A stretch of 64,000 nt of DNA from Leuctra nigra (GCA_934045905.1 OW203768.1:13916316-13980315); one strand, 5' to 3'; numbered from the stretch's first letter, positions 32,371 to 45,241 are shown. Program-made: numbers and translations. The notes: generated by a model not told the origin, from the letters alone.

Positions 32371-33728
32371 CACCCCCGCCCCCTCCCCAATAACAAAATA
32401 CATATACGTTGGAAAAAAACTATATTTTTATTTTTTATACTCAAAAGTGTAAGTTTTCATTCATAGAATTTAAAATTCAGATGCCATTTTGGCAGGAAAA
32501 AAAGTATTCCTGTAGAATGATGATATATTTTATTGTAACCATGGCAACACCAATGTCTATACATATTCTTACCTATGACGACTATTGTATAGATCTTGGT
32601 TGTAGCGGTCCTTTTGAGAGCCATTACAAACAACCACAAATCAAACCAGCTCCGAATATTCTATCAAGAAAAGTTCTGCAAATCAGGTTTATCGTAATTA
32701 TGGGTCGCCTGGTACTTCGATTAAAAGAAAATTTGATTTCAGTGAAAATTTTCATTATACTGATTAAAAGAAATCAAATCAAATAAAACCCAAGGAAACC
32801 ACTAAATAACATAATTCAAGTAAAAATAGCATGTTTCCATTTTTAAAGTGTACTTCAAATTGTATATCGACAAATTACCTTAAGGTGATAAAAAAAAAAC
32901 GCCCAAGCTTGATTGTTAATGTTATATTCTTGCTTTAAATTATAGTTTTAAAATTTAATTTTATGGTTAACATTATGAAATTCGGAGGCTTATTTTATTC
33001 CAAATTCTACACTAAGCTATAAATATCCTTTGTCGGCAGTAATGTCGAAATGATTTCACAAAATTTTCAGTGCGGAAAGAATCAGCAAACTTTAACTTGT
33101 CCCTACTTTTAGAATTAATCCTTCTAGGCACAAACGTGCTTGTCAGTCCTTTTACAAGTTTTCGTTTTTGAATAATCCTTGAAAGCATTTCAAACTGTGT
33201 CTAGCTCTCTTAGCCAACATTCAAACGTCACAAATCATGCTTGCAGGTTTAATTGAATAGCCGTAATTATGATGGATAGTTTATTGAGATGAATTTACGC
33301 ACACTAATGTGTGTTTCTCAATATATGTTCACAAAGTTTGACACCTTTTAACCTCGGGATTTCGTCAGTCTATTATGTGAACACATTTGCCGTGATTTCG
33401 GTGGTTTAGAATCAATGATTAACGGGTGGATGCTGTCGCATAGATCAACTCTTGCAGAGAAACTTCAAGTGATTCGTGGAAGTAAATACTCTACTTAAGT
33501 TACTTGTTGAGTCAGGCTACTTAGGCCAGGTCACTTACCGAAGAAATTTATGGATGGTTTAAGAATGTTACTAAAATGATTGGTGATTTATGGTTTTGTG
33601 TGACCGTTTTCTTTGTAGTAATCACGGGGGGAGGGCAAGTACCTCCCCTCCCTCCCTGAAAACCGTATTTCAAAGATTTGCACGCTTTTAAAATTGTGTC
33701 TATTTATTGGTCAACCTTATATGAAAAT
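32371..33728. other. No gene recognised
   Basis: AT-rich; the 125-codon plus frame at 32409-32786 has biased low-complexity composition and no motif. Confidence 0.45.
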
Positions 33729-34344
33729 AACTAGGAAAACGGTCAGTGTAACGCGTTGATGAGCGAGCACCGATTCGTAAAACATCTTCAACCAAACACG
33801 ATCCATTCAAATCAACGATAACTACTAAATTATTTCTAATTTTCATTGTATCTTTCCAAACAAATGTGATGTGAATTTGTTGCGATAAATCTATTTTGAC
33901 AGCTATTACAAACTCTTAAAATGGCAACAACTGTAAATACTTGACCGATTGGGTTGTTGATCGCATATGAACCAATATATATTTTTTAATTTGAATTTAA
34001 TTTGTTTTTCGAAAAAACGTTCTTCACGCCCCGGTCTTTGCATGTGTGCACATTTTTAGCTCGATCGGAGAAACGGTGCGACATGTAATCAGCAGGGACA
34101 GAATGACAAGCAAATACGAAGATCCGTGCCAAATGAGTCATAACAAGGAGTCACTTGCTTCGCTCGCTCAAAAATCGCCTCGTGGGGTGTGGGGCACCTT
34201 CCATTTTCTTTCCAATTTCCATTTGATTTCAATTTCTTGTAAACCCGTCGGCGCCTACAAATGTACTCAATCGTGTTTTTTTTTTGCATCCAAGCATCTT
34301 GCAGTGAATTTTTATAGTTCAGTTAATTCTTTATAAACAAGTTG

Positions 34345-34450
34345 CACAACGTCGTTTTTCCATAGCGTCGGTTTTCTTCCCAGACGTCGTTTTCCCATAG
34401 CGTCGGTTTTCCTACGGCGTCGATTTTCTTCCCACGCGTCGCCGACGTCG
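34345..34450. repeat. Degenerate CGTCGTTTTCCCATAG tandem repeat
   Basis: ACGTCGTTTTCCCATAGCG with TCGGTTTTC recurs two to three times in units of about 35 bp, ending in ACGCGTCGCCGACGTCGCTG. Strikingly CpG-rich within AT-rich DNA. Confidence 0.6.
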
Positions 34451-34859
34451 CTGCGGATGACCCAGCCTAACCTCTTTCAGGCTATGTCTAGAATATAATC
34501 ACCGACAGACAAAGCCTAGGAGAGGCTAAACCAGGCGCATCTCTCACGACCTTGTCTCCCCTGCTGGCGGCTGAGTATGCAACCCGCCGTGCGTGGACGT
34601 AGCACAAGTTGCAGATATAGCAAGGCTCACTGGCGCTAGCATTCCACTTCGCTTCCGCTCGGAGTAGAATCTGAAGCAATCCATCTTGGAATATTTATGA
34701 TTTTACAAGTAACTCATATGTCAAAGGTTTACTTAACCGTTTTGTTTACTTTATACTTATTTAAAAATGAAATACCGAAGCAACCGGTGACTTTTTATGC
34801 ATATTTCGTTTCTCATCTTTCGTAGTACATGTTCGTTCTATTTAAAAGTTGACTTGATT

Positions 34860-35030
34860 TATACAGAGATATGGTTCAGGCGATGCAGATCTGGGTTCGA
34901 TTCCCGCGGCCGACCTTCCAATCTCTAAGGTTATTTCGTGGTTTTCCTCAATCAAGAGCAAAATTCTGGGAAGAATCTTGAAAAATGCAATCCTAGTTTT
35001 TTACTCCTAATTTTCGTGTTAGGTATAAAT
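34860..35030 (+). mobile_element. tRNA-derived SINE
   Basis: CTGGGTTCGATTCCCGCGG contains a perfect B box (GGTTCGATTCC). Downstream is TTTCGTGGTTTTCCTCAATC and TTCTGGGAAGAATC, the body type of a widespread insect SINE class. The tail is T/A-rich near 35030. Confidence 0.65.
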
Positions 35031-35307
35031 TTTTTATCACGCAATAGGTTTTAGCCCAATCTAGCTAATTAATTCTAAGAGAGCGAGCAAAGCGTCTCCT
35101 TAGGACTCTTTTAGTTGGGATATCTGCCTATTTTTGCTGCACCAAAAAATTTAAGAAAAGATTTGACTTGTTGAAAGGTAAGATGTTCTGATCAATTTGA
35201 ACATTTGCACTGTCATCAAGAGAAACATTATATCAGATTTTAAACATTTTCAGTAAATAGATAAAGAAATTGAAGGCATCGACATTTGAATATTTCTGTC
35301 AACAAAG

Positions 35308-35530
35308 TACACCCAACAAATCATAAAACGGTATTTCAACGAAACGGATTGGCTGGTGGTCAGGTTCCTTGACAATAAATCCTTGTTATTATCAATGAAA
35401 TCAGAGTTTAACTACTATTAGACGTAGATGACGACTGACGAGTTAGCATAGACTTCATCGGATGATGCCATCATATTTTTTTCAGCTAATGCATTTCTTC
35501 CATATACCGTTTTATCATTTGTTGAGTGTA
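35308..35530. mobile_element. Mariner-type MITE, second copy, TA-flanked
   Basis: TACACCCAACAAATCATAAA and the inverse ending GTTGAGTGTA enclose about 220 bp matching 2498-2710, including GAAACGGATTGGCTG and TTATTATCAATGAAATCAGA. TIRs differ at several positions, so this copy is older. Confidence 0.8.
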
Positions 35531-35559
35531 CAGTGAGATTCAGAAGAAAGCGGTCGGAT

Positions 35560-35885
35560 GCCCACCATGCATGAGCGTCCACAGGATTTCTGGCAAGGGG
35601 GGGGGGGGGGCAATACAAGGAACACAAGTTTCTATGAGGGGGGTGTGGGGGCGCGCCCCCCATTTTGAGGCGTTGTGAGGTGTATTTTGTTGAAATATGC
35701 AATATTTTTAAAAAATAATACTTTGGGGTGGTGGAGGGCATGCCTTCTTGCCCCGCGCCCTGCCCCGAGGGCATGTTTTGGTCTTTTGACACTTTGACCT
35801 TTGTAATGAGTTTTAATGAGTTTTTTGTTTACAAAATGATATTTATGTTTTCCTGACATCCAGACCCCCTGTGGACGCCCATGCA
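35560..35885. mobile_element. G-tract element with CATGNGCGTCCACAGG TIRs
   Basis: CATGAGCGTCCACAGG near 35563 and CCTGTGGACGCCCATG near 35868 are inverted. The inside holds G14 (35597-35610), GGCGCGCCCCCC and TGCCCCGAGGGCATG, echoing the hAT-like G/C-tract family. No target duplication could be assigned. Confidence 0.6.
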
Positions 35886-36169
35886 CACCGGTGCTCGCTT
35901 ATCAAAGCGGTGGGTGTTTGGGTGGGTTTAGGAATGTTTACTAATCTGCTCTCTTTCAGTTTCAGTTGATGTCTATGGCGTAATCTTTGGGGTTGGGGGT
36001 TTATTTCTAGTAGAATGTCCAACTATCTATAGGTACCAGAAAATAAGTTTTTTGTTTCAAGTTGGGAACAGATAAAAATTAGATCTTCGTTATTGAGCGA
36101 GCGTCACCACGGTACTCTTATGGCACTTTCTCTGTGTATTTTTTTTGCCTGCACTGCCTAGGTCAAACC

Positions 36170-36850
36170 GCAGAACCAATCAATCTGAAATTTTGCACAC
36201 ATACTAACATAATCTATGCGGTCTCTGGGATCGTTTTTGAACGGGTTCCTTTGATTGATTCAAATTTAAATAAAAATATCTTTCGATTGGTTTGTCCGAT
36301 CTATTTGAAATTCTGCAAAGTCATTGCAACCAACATTGTCCCCAATTTACAAAGTTTCAGCCAAATCCTCCCATTGGTTAAAATTTAAAACTATATTTCC
36401 TGTGATTTTTGACATTTAAACTAGAACCGATTGGCCGATCAACTTAAAACTTCGCATGGCCATTGGTACCAACATTTTATGTATTTTTGCTAATTTGAAG
36501 ACTAATCTGTCTTAATTTTCAAAATGTATTGTCATTTTAAGGACATTTGATTCCATAATCTTGAAATATTTGAACATTTTTACTAAATTGTCATCCCTGC
36601 CTTCTTTAAGCTTCTGCTCCAAGGCCTGTAGAGCAGCCAAGTAGTCCACAATACCCAGTAAAATGAAAGTATTTTTGAGCTAGCGCCAAATTGGATGCAG
36701 TACGAAGGCCAAATCCTCCAATTGGTTTTAAGTTTAAATAATATCTTCTGATTGGTCGATAATCAAAATGTTCCGATTAGTTCACATTTTGCATGGTGAT
36801 CAAGACCAACATTATCTAAAATTTTACATATGTTAAGCCCAATCAGTCAA
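36170..36850. repeat. Degenerate internal repeats (CCGAT...TTTGCA...ACCAACATT)
   Basis: At about 36176, 36292, 36429 and 36775 the same theme returns: a CCGAT-like start, a TTGAAATTCTGCA-like centre and GTCATTGCAACCAACATT. Spacing varies (116, 137 and 346 bp). Old non-coding tandem repeats. Confidence 0.55.
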
Positions 36851-37234
36851 GTATTAATTGTCAATTTTTTCGAGGTTAGTATGGGTTCTCATAAGAGATT
36901 TCTGGAAAAAGTATGTAGGTAAATCACGACACAATGGATCTGTTATTCATCCAGAGTATTTTTGGAAAGATTACAGAGAAAATCGTCTTGTACCGTGTCG
37001 TGTATCGTGACTGGGGATGATGCATGTTCTGTGCTTGCTTATCAACGCGTTACATTGAGCGTTTTCCTAGTTAGCCTAAATGTGACTCGATATTACTTGG
37101 CTGCCATAAGATAACATGGAGGAGAACACTCAATTTAACTCAGAAACAAGACTAGAGAAGTGTTTAATTTTTTGAGAGATTGCAGTATGAGATGATTATC
37201 AATAAGTAGACAAAAAGTTATGAAGATCTGAGAC

Positions 37235-37655
37235 CATGCGCGTAGAAAGCCTGCACTTGAGCAGGCGGACCCCCCCCCCTCCCCCCCCCCCCCCCATTCA
37301 CCAAACAAAATTACGTTTAGTGTCCAAGAATCACTTAAAAATTGTTTAAATTCTAAAAAAAAACGCCCTGCGGGGCAACAATATGGAGTTATTTGTTGTA
37401 ATTGGAGCAGTTTAGCCTCCCAGAATCAATTATAAAATGTTTATATTCGAAAAAGTGCCCGGCGGGGTAACAATTGGAGGGATTTTTGCTTCAGTTTGTG
37501 CTTTTTAAAGCCCCAGAATCACTTTTAACTGGGTTAAATTCTAAAAAAAACACCCTGCGGGCCTAAAACTGGTGGCGAAGCCCCCAGACCCCCTTCTGGG
37601 TGTCGCATACCCCCCCCCCCCCCCCCCCATTGAGAAAGTAGTTCCTACACGCCTG
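37235..37655. mobile_element. hAT-like non-autonomous element, perfect 8-bp TSD
   Basis: TCTGAGAC at 37227-37234 and 37656-37663 is an exact 8-bp duplication. Termini CATGCGCGTAG and CTACACGCCTG are inverted. Inside are C10-T-C15 (37270-37295), C19 (37610-37628) and three CCCTGCGGGGC-like motifs. A shorter relative of 10582-11578. Confidence 0.85.
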
Positions 37656-38698
37656 TCTGAGACCATGCCCCCATTGGTTGAGCCACCTTAAATAGAACAG
37701 CTCCATCAACCCTTGCAGAGAGATCGAAAACTGTCAAATTAACGTGATTCTTTTAGGCTAGAATTCAAAATAATACTAATTACGTTGCTTGACAATGATA
37801 TCTATATTTCGTCATTATGCATCGAGTTTGAGATAACAAAAATCTATGTGAACCCTCAAAGTAAACTTTAACAACATAATAATAATTTAAAACGTAAATT
37901 AAAAAAATTCATATTTAAAAAATTGAACACTGAGTGTAATGGAGAGAATGGGTTCTCTTGTTCGACGTGCAATGACTTGTCAGGGATTTGCTAATGATTC
38001 TAATAGAAAACAAATTGTTGGTTCTGAGTCTTGATCCACAGCTGGCACCAAATGTACTTTCCTAAACGGTAAAATAAATCATAAAATATATCATATCATA
38101 TCATCATAAAATGGTTGATATTAAAATGCGCCCTTCACAATTACCTTTTAATATGATAGGGCAATAACATATCTTAGTTTAAATTTTGTCCTATTACTGA
38201 CCCAAAACCAGCAGTTGTGGGTAAAAATAGCAAGACTTATTAATTACCTGTATTTTTAATGTGTGCTTTTTGCTAATAATTGAATTAAGTATTTATTTTA
38301 TTTTATATCCCACACCCATTACAAGAAGAATACAAATTTTCGTTTTCATATGATTAATTGTATCTTCTGTGAAGTTCATTCCAAACCCGACCCACCATTG
38401 GCACTTTACCCTACCTAGGATGCAAGCGTGAGCGATTTTGCCGGAGTTTGCAGGCACTTTTTTGGATACGATTGGAGACAAAATGGGTTGACGAAATGAT
38501 TTGAAATTTTAACCATGATTAGATAAAAGACAACCTTAGGGTTATCCCTTGGTAGATTTTTTATTTTTTGCTTCGTTAATTAGTAAAAATTAGTAGATTT
38601 ATGGTGATTTTTTTTGTCTATTAGTGGGTGCCGTATGAAATTTATATTAAAATAAAATTATATTGTAATCATGATTAATATTTAAGATCAATTGGTTA

Positions 38699-39330
38699 AA
38701 GGGTATGGTCCCCAATCGTACCGGAAATTTCCTAGTTTTGAGCGTTTTTTTTTTTATAAAACGGCGCCTTATTAACAATGCAAGAGCAAAAATTAAAAAT
38801 TGCTACTAATATACATTCAGACTGATCATGTGAGCATCCTAACAAAGTTACACCCACTTATGAAACAATTTTTCTCTCTCAATTTTCTAAAACGACCGAG
38901 CGTCAAGTGATACCACGTGATCATAAATGTAAAATAGGAAATTGGCCCAGCTACTGCACTCAAAGTTGCGAGAACGTTTTTCCGCATTATAAAAGTGATT
39001 CTACAACTCACGTTACCTTTTTCACCACAAACATTTGCAATTTAAATTTTTTGCCGATATAATTGCTGTTTCAATGGGATTCAAAAAAAGTCCCGTAATT
39101 ATCATTCATACAGAATTGCATGTGGTCTCATTGTCTTCGTTATGAAAAGGCGAAGAAAACAACATTTCGTATTTTTTTACTTTTGTATGTATTGTTAATT
39201 GATTACAATCGTTCTATAAAAAAAATTTACTTCCCAGATTTTTCTTCAAAATTTATATAATTTACATAAATTTATCAAATTTTATTGGGAGTATAAAGTC
39301 GAGTTGTTTCAAATCGTTTACCATACCCTT
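38699..39330. mobile_element. Possible MITE with AAGGGTATGGT ends
   Basis: AAGGGTATGGT (38699-38709) is inverted at 39320-39330 (ACCATACCCTT), with CGAT shared further in. About 630 bp. TTAA precedes the left end only, so the target duplication is unproven. Confidence 0.45.
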
Positions 39331-39336
39331 ATCAAC

Positions 39337-39374
39337 GCTCGCTCATCAACGCGTTACACTGAGCTTTTCCCTAG
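39337..39374. repeat. Third copy of the CAACGCGTTAC arm
   Basis: GCTCGCTCATCAACGCGTTA followed by CACTGAGCTTTTCCCTAG is the inverse of 33731-33768 with three mismatches. Confidence 0.65.
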
Positions 39375-39744
39375 GTATAATACATTGTGTTTTATGTTTA
39401 TATATACACAATTTTGACTTACGTTATCCTTCGGTCAGTTATATTCAATTATAGAAAATAATATGTTATAATTACATAAAATAAAATAGTGGCTAATTTA
39501 TTGTGGTTTGAAATAACGATTCCTTGACCAAAGCTTTGACGATTATTTTATTATACAAGAACAATTTTTTGTATAGGGAGGGATAACACAAATTCACTCA
39601 TAATATTATGTCATATAATAGTGTTTGGCAATGATTAGCAACCTACGGGTTAGAATTCTCAAGTTTTTCTTGACATCATCTCTTTTACATATTTTATTGC
39701 ATTTAGGTTTCAGCTCTCATATTAAAATTGTGGTGCTCGTTTTA

Positions 39745-42700
39745 CAATGCGTTCAATGAATACAGCAATTCAAGGTAGTTATTTGATGTCTTACAGTCGT
39801 ACATAATAATATTCATTTTCATGCATTTATTGTAATTTTACTACCTATAATATATCAATAATTTTAAATAATATTGTTGAAACATTTTACGGGTAAATCT
39901 GAAATTGATGTTTTCATATTTGCAAAATTTCAGTTTGATCAGAGCAACGATCTTTTCTTTCGACGCCAAAAGACAATGCATTCAATAAATACAGCAATTC
40001 AAGGTAGTTATTTGATGTCTTACAGTCGTACATAATAATATTCATTTTCATGCATTTATTGTAATTTTACTACCTATAATATATCAATAATTTTAAATAA
40101 TATTGTTGAAACATTTTACGGGTAAATCTGAAATTGATGTTTTCATATTTGCAAAATTTCAGTTTGATCAGAGCAACGATCTTTTCTTTCGACGCCAAAA
40201 GACAATGCATTCAATAAATACAGCAATTCAAGGTAGTTATTTGATGTCTTACAGTCGTACATAATAATATTCATTTTCATGCATTTATTGTAATTTTACT
40301 ACCTATAATATATCAATAATTTTAAATAATATTGTTGAAACATTTTACGGGTAAATCTGAAATTGATGTTTTCATATTTGCAAAATTTCAGTTTGATCAG
40401 AGCAACGATCTTTTCTTTCGACGCCAAAAGACAATGCATTCAATAAATACAGCAATTCAAGGTAGTTATTTGATGTCTTACAGTCGTACATAATAATATT
40501 CATTTTCATGCATTTATTGTAATATTACTACCTATAATATATCAATAATTTTAAATAATATTGTTGAAACATTTTACGGGTAAATCTGAAATTGATGTTT
40601 TCATATTTGCAAAATTTCAGTTTGATCAGAGCAACGATCTTTTCTTTCGACGCCAAAAGACAATGCATTCAATAAATACAGCGAATTCATGGTAGTTATT
40701 TGATGTCTTACAGTCGTACATAATAATATTCATTTTCATGCATTTATTGTAATTTTACTACCTATAATATATCAATAATTTTAAATAATATTGTTGAAAC
40801 ATTTTACGGGTAAATCTGAAATTGATGTTTTCATATTTGCAAAATTTCAGTTTGATCAGAGCAACGATCTTTTCTTTCGACGCCAAAAGACAATGCATTC
40901 AATAAATACAGCGAATTCATGGTAGTTATTTGATGTCTTACAGTCGTACATAATAATATTCATTTTCATGCATTTATTGTAATTTTACTACCTATAATAT
41001 ATCAATAATTTTAAATAATATTGTTGAAACATTTTACGGGTAAATCTGAAATTGATGTTTTCATATTTGCAAAATTTCAGTTTGATCAGAGCAACGATCT
41101 TTTCTTTCGACGCCAAAAGACAATGCATTCAATAAATACAGCAATTCAAGGTAGTTATTTGATGCCTTACAGTCGTACATAATAATATTCATTTTCATGC
41201 ATTTATTGTAATTTTACTACCTATAATATATCAATAATTTTAAATAATATTGTTGAAACATTTTACGGGTAAATCTGAAATTGATGTTTTCATATTTGCA
41301 AAATTTCAGTTTGATCAGAGCAACGATCTTTTCTTTCGACGCCAAAAGACAATGCATTCAATAAATACAGCGAATTCATGGTAGTTATTTGATGTCTTAC
41401 AGTCGTACATAATAATATTCATTTTCATGCATTTATTGTAATTTTACTACCTATAATATATCAATAATTTTAAATAATATTGTTGAAACATTTTACGGGT
41501 AAATCTGAAATTGATGTTTTCATATTTGCAAAATTTCAGTTTGATCAGAGCAACGATCTTTTCTTTCGACGCCAAAAGACAATGCATTCAATAAATACAG
41601 CGAATTCATGGTAGTTATTTGATGTCTTACAGTCGTACATAATAATATTCATTTTCATGCATTTATTGTAATTTTACTACCTATAATATATCAATAATTT
41701 TAAATAATATTGTTGAAACATTTTACGGGTAAATCTGAAATTGATGTTTTCATATTTGCAAAATTTCAGTTTGATCAGAGCAACGATCTTTTCTTTCGAC
41801 GCCAAAAGACAATGCATTCAATAAATACAGCAATTCAAGGTAGTTATTTGATGTCTTACAGTCGTACATAATAATATTCATTTTCATGCATTTATTGTAA
41901 TTTTACTACCTATAATATATCAATAATTTTAAATAATATTGTTGAAACATTTTACGGGTAAATCTGAAATTGATGTTTTCATATTTGCAAAATTTCAGTT
42001 TGATCAGAGCAACGATCTTTTCTTTCGACGCCAAAAGACAATGCATTCAATAAATACAGCAATTCAAGGTAGTTATTTGATGTCTTACAGTCGTACATAA
42101 TAATATTCATTTTCATGCATTTATTGTAATTTTACTACCTATAATATATCAATAATTTTAAATAATATTGTTGAAACATTTTACGGGTAAATCTGAAATT
42201 GATGTTTTCATATTTGCAAAATTTCAGTTTGATCAGAGCAACGATCTTTTCTTTCGACGCCAAAAGACAATGCATTCAATAAATACAGCAATTCAAGGTA
42301 GTTATTTGATGTCTTACAGTCGTACATAATAATATTCATTTTCATGCATTTATTGTAATATTACTACCTATAATATATCAATAATTTTAAATAATATTGT
42401 TGAAACATTTTACGGGTAAATCTGAAATTGATGTTTTCATATTTGCAAAATTTCAGTTTGATCAGAGCAACGATCTTTTCTTTCGACGCCAAAAGACAAT
42501 GCATTCAATAAATACAGCGAATTCATGGTAGTTATTTGATGTCTTACAGTCGTACATAATAATATTCATTTTCATGCATTTATTGTAATTTTACTACCTA
42601 TAATATATCAATAATTTTAAATAATATTGTTGAAACATTTTACGGGTAAATCTGAAATTGATGTTTTCATATTTGCAAAATTTCAGTTTGATCAGAGCAA

Positions 42701-44102
42701 CGATCTTTTCTTTCGACGCCAAAAGACAATGCATTCAATAAATACAGCGAATTCAAGGTAGTTATTTGATGTCTTACAGTCGTACATAATAATATTCATT
42801 TTCATGCATTTATTGTAATTTTACTACCTATAATATATCAATAATTTTAAATAATATTGTTGAAACATTTTACGGGTAAATCTGAAATTGATGTTTTCAT
42901 ATTTGCAAAATTTCAGTTTGATCAGAGCAACGATCTTTTCTTTCGACGCCAAAAGACAATGCATTCAATAAATACAGCGAATTCATGGTAGTTATTTGAT
43001 GTCTTACAGTCGTACATAATAATATTCATTTTCATGCATTTATTGTAATTTTACTACCTATAATATATCAATAATTTTAAATAATATTGTTGAAACATTT
43101 TACGGGTAAATCTGAAATTGATGTTTTCATATTTGCAAAATTTCAGTTTGATCAGAGCAACGATCTTTTCTTTCGACGCCAAAAGACAATGCATTCAATA
43201 AATACAGCGAATTCAAGGTAGTTATTTGATGTCTTACAGTCGTACATAATAATATTCATTTTCATGCATTTATTGTAATTTTACTACCTATAATATATCA
43301 ATAATTTTAAATAATATTGTTGAAACATTTTACGGGTAAATCTGAAATTGATGTTTTCATATTTGCAAAATTTCAGTTTGATCAGAGCAACGATCTTTTC
43401 TTTCGACGCCAAAAGACAATGCATTCAATAAATACAGCGAATTCATGGTAGTTATTTGATGTCTTAGAGTCGTACATAATAATATTCATTTTCATGCATT
43501 TATTGTAATTTTACTACCTATAATATATCAATTATTTTAAATAATATTGTTGAAACATTTTACGGGTAAATCTGAAATTGATGTTTTCATATTTGCAAAA
43601 TTTCAGTTTGATCAGAGCAACGATCTTTTCTTTCGACGCCAAAAGACAATGCATTCAATAAATACAGCGAATTCATGGTAGTTATTTGATGTCTTACAGT
43701 CGTACATAATAATATTCATTTTCATGCATTTATTGTAATTTTACTACCTATAATATATCAATAATTTTAAATAATATTGTTGAAACATTTTACGGATAAA
43801 TCTGAAATTGATGTTTTCATATTTGCAAAATTTCAGTTTGATCAGAGCAACGATCTTTTCTTTCGACGCCAAAAGACAATGCATTCAATAAATACAGCGA
43901 ATTCATGGTAGTTATTTGATGTCTTAGAGTCGTACATAATAATATTCATTTTCATGCTTTTATTGTAATTTTACTACCTTATATCAATAATTTTAAATAC
44001 TATTGTTGAAACATTTTACGGGTAAATCTGAAATTGATGTTTTCATATTTGCAAAATTTCAGTTTGATCAGAGCAACGATCTTTTCTTTCGACGCCAAAA
44101 GA
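39745..44102. repeat. Satellite array, 229/230-bp unit, 19 copies
   Basis: Head-to-tail units start CAATGCATTCAATAAATACA at 39974, 40203, 40432, 40661, 40891 and so on to 43877, plus a more diverged first copy at 39745. Two main forms alternate: 229 bp with CAGCAATTCAAGG and 230 bp with CAGCGAATTCATGG, plus a hybrid CAGCGAATTCAAGG at 42727 and 43187. Identity between units is near total, while the last unit is degraded, as expected at an array edge. AT-rich, non-coding. Shared private variants hint at higher-order duplication. Confidence 0.95.
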
Positions 44103-44199
44103 CGGGTACTCATTTCGGTACTCACTCGAGTACTCATTTCGTTTAAAACCGCTAGGAACTCTATTCCCTGGATATTCCCTATTCCCTATCTATTCCCTG

Positions 44200-44457
44200 G
44201 ATATTTTTAACAATTCTATTGAAAACATTAGGTCCACTTTTAATAAATTTGTATTTGATTTAGCATCAGTTTAGATTAGGTTCATAGATTAGCATTAGAT
44301 TAGTATAATTTAGTTTGTGGTGATTATTTAAATTTTTCCTGTTTTAATTTTTAACTTTGTATCAATTGCTTTTCTCTGTTAGTTTTTCATAATTTGTTGT
44401 TATTTTATATGTTATGTCCACTTGTGGAGTTTTACTCTGTTGGATATATTGTACAAA

Positions 44458-44503
<46 letters not shown>
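44200..44503 (+). mobile_element. LINE 3' tail ending in (AAAT)n
   Basis: A T-rich 3' UTR-like stretch ends GTTGGATATATTGTACAAAT and then about 12 AAAT units (44455-44503), the tail type of CR1/Jockey-like LINEs. It separates the satellite from its diverged relative at 44510. Confidence 0.6.
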
Positions 44504-44504
<1 letters not shown>

Positions 44505-44509
44505 GAATG

Positions 44510-44720
44510 GAATATAATCTATGAAATATTTTTGAAATATTTGACGAGTAAATCTGAAATTGATGTTTACATTTTTTTAAATTTCAGCTTGATTGATTAT
44601 AGCACCGATCTTTCTACGACGCCAATAAACGGGAAAATACAGATATTAGTTATAAAGTTTTGAAAGGATGCTCATTCCGTTCGTTCACTTAAAACCGCTA
44701 CTCTCCCTGAATAGGTATAG
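44510..44720. repeat. Diverged satellite-related segment
   Basis: GAGTAAATCTGAAATTGATG, TTTCAGCTTGATTGA and ACGACGCCAATAAACGG match the second half of the 229-bp unit with many changes. A block TCATTCCGTTCGTTCAC with TTAAAACCGCTA also echoes the sequence following the main array (44110-44150). It is an old outlying unit. Confidence 0.65.
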
Positions 44721-45241
44721 GTGGGAATATAATCTACTTAAAAAGCCTTATATTTTTAGTGCAATTGTACATTCTAACAGCTAATGAATTGTAAAAATAC
44801 AGCTTTAAAAGAAATAAAGACCACTGTGATCAGTTATGCCGTACTCCAAAGTAAGCTTTAAAATCTTAAAAATCTGTTAAACATCATAAAACTTCAAAAA
44901 ATTAAGTTAATTTATGTTGATTCTAATCCCCTTCTTCAAAGGTAAGGAGTAGCAATTACCATGCCAATCAAAACGGATAATGAATACTCTTTAATTATTA
45001 CTTATCATTTGAAAATGAGTAGGCTAATAAAAGTGATTAACTCTACGAAATGTAACCACACAACTTACTCTTAGCAACCAGTTCTCTAACCAATCAAAAA
45101 TCTTCAAACCAGAGAAGAAGAAAAAAAATGTTAATAAAAAACCATCATTATATAAGCATTAAGTTAGCTAAGTAATTTGGCGCCAAGATACAGCATTGAG
45201 CGGGTTCAAATATTTCGAATCTGTTCCGGCATTCCATTCGG
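44721..45241. other. No feature recognised
   Basis: AT-rich, no ORF or repeat supported. Confidence 0.5.

Larger units (their letters stand above)
33729..37072. repeat. Inverted-repeat pair with CAACGCGTTAC arms
   Basis: AACTAGGAAAACGGTCAGTG through GATGAGCGAGCACCG (33729-33773) is inverted at about 37034-37072 (GCTTATCAACGCGTTACATT through TTTTCCTAGTTA). Another inverted copy lies at 39337-39374 and a short relic at 35888-35905. The arms are about 42 bp at roughly 85 percent identity. The span could be one large, nested element or several dispersed copies; other elements have inserted within it. Confidence 0.5.

Noticed and set aside
34860..34920. tRNA gene on the plus strand
   Set aside because: B box only; acceptor and anticodon stems do not pair and SINE body sequence follows.
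35418..35886. Minus-strand frames of 124 and 84 codons
   Set aside because: They run through a mariner-type MITE and a G-tract element; no protein similarity.
39745..44102. CRISPR array
   Set aside because: Units are identical throughout with no unique spacers, and the context is an insect genome; it is a satellite.
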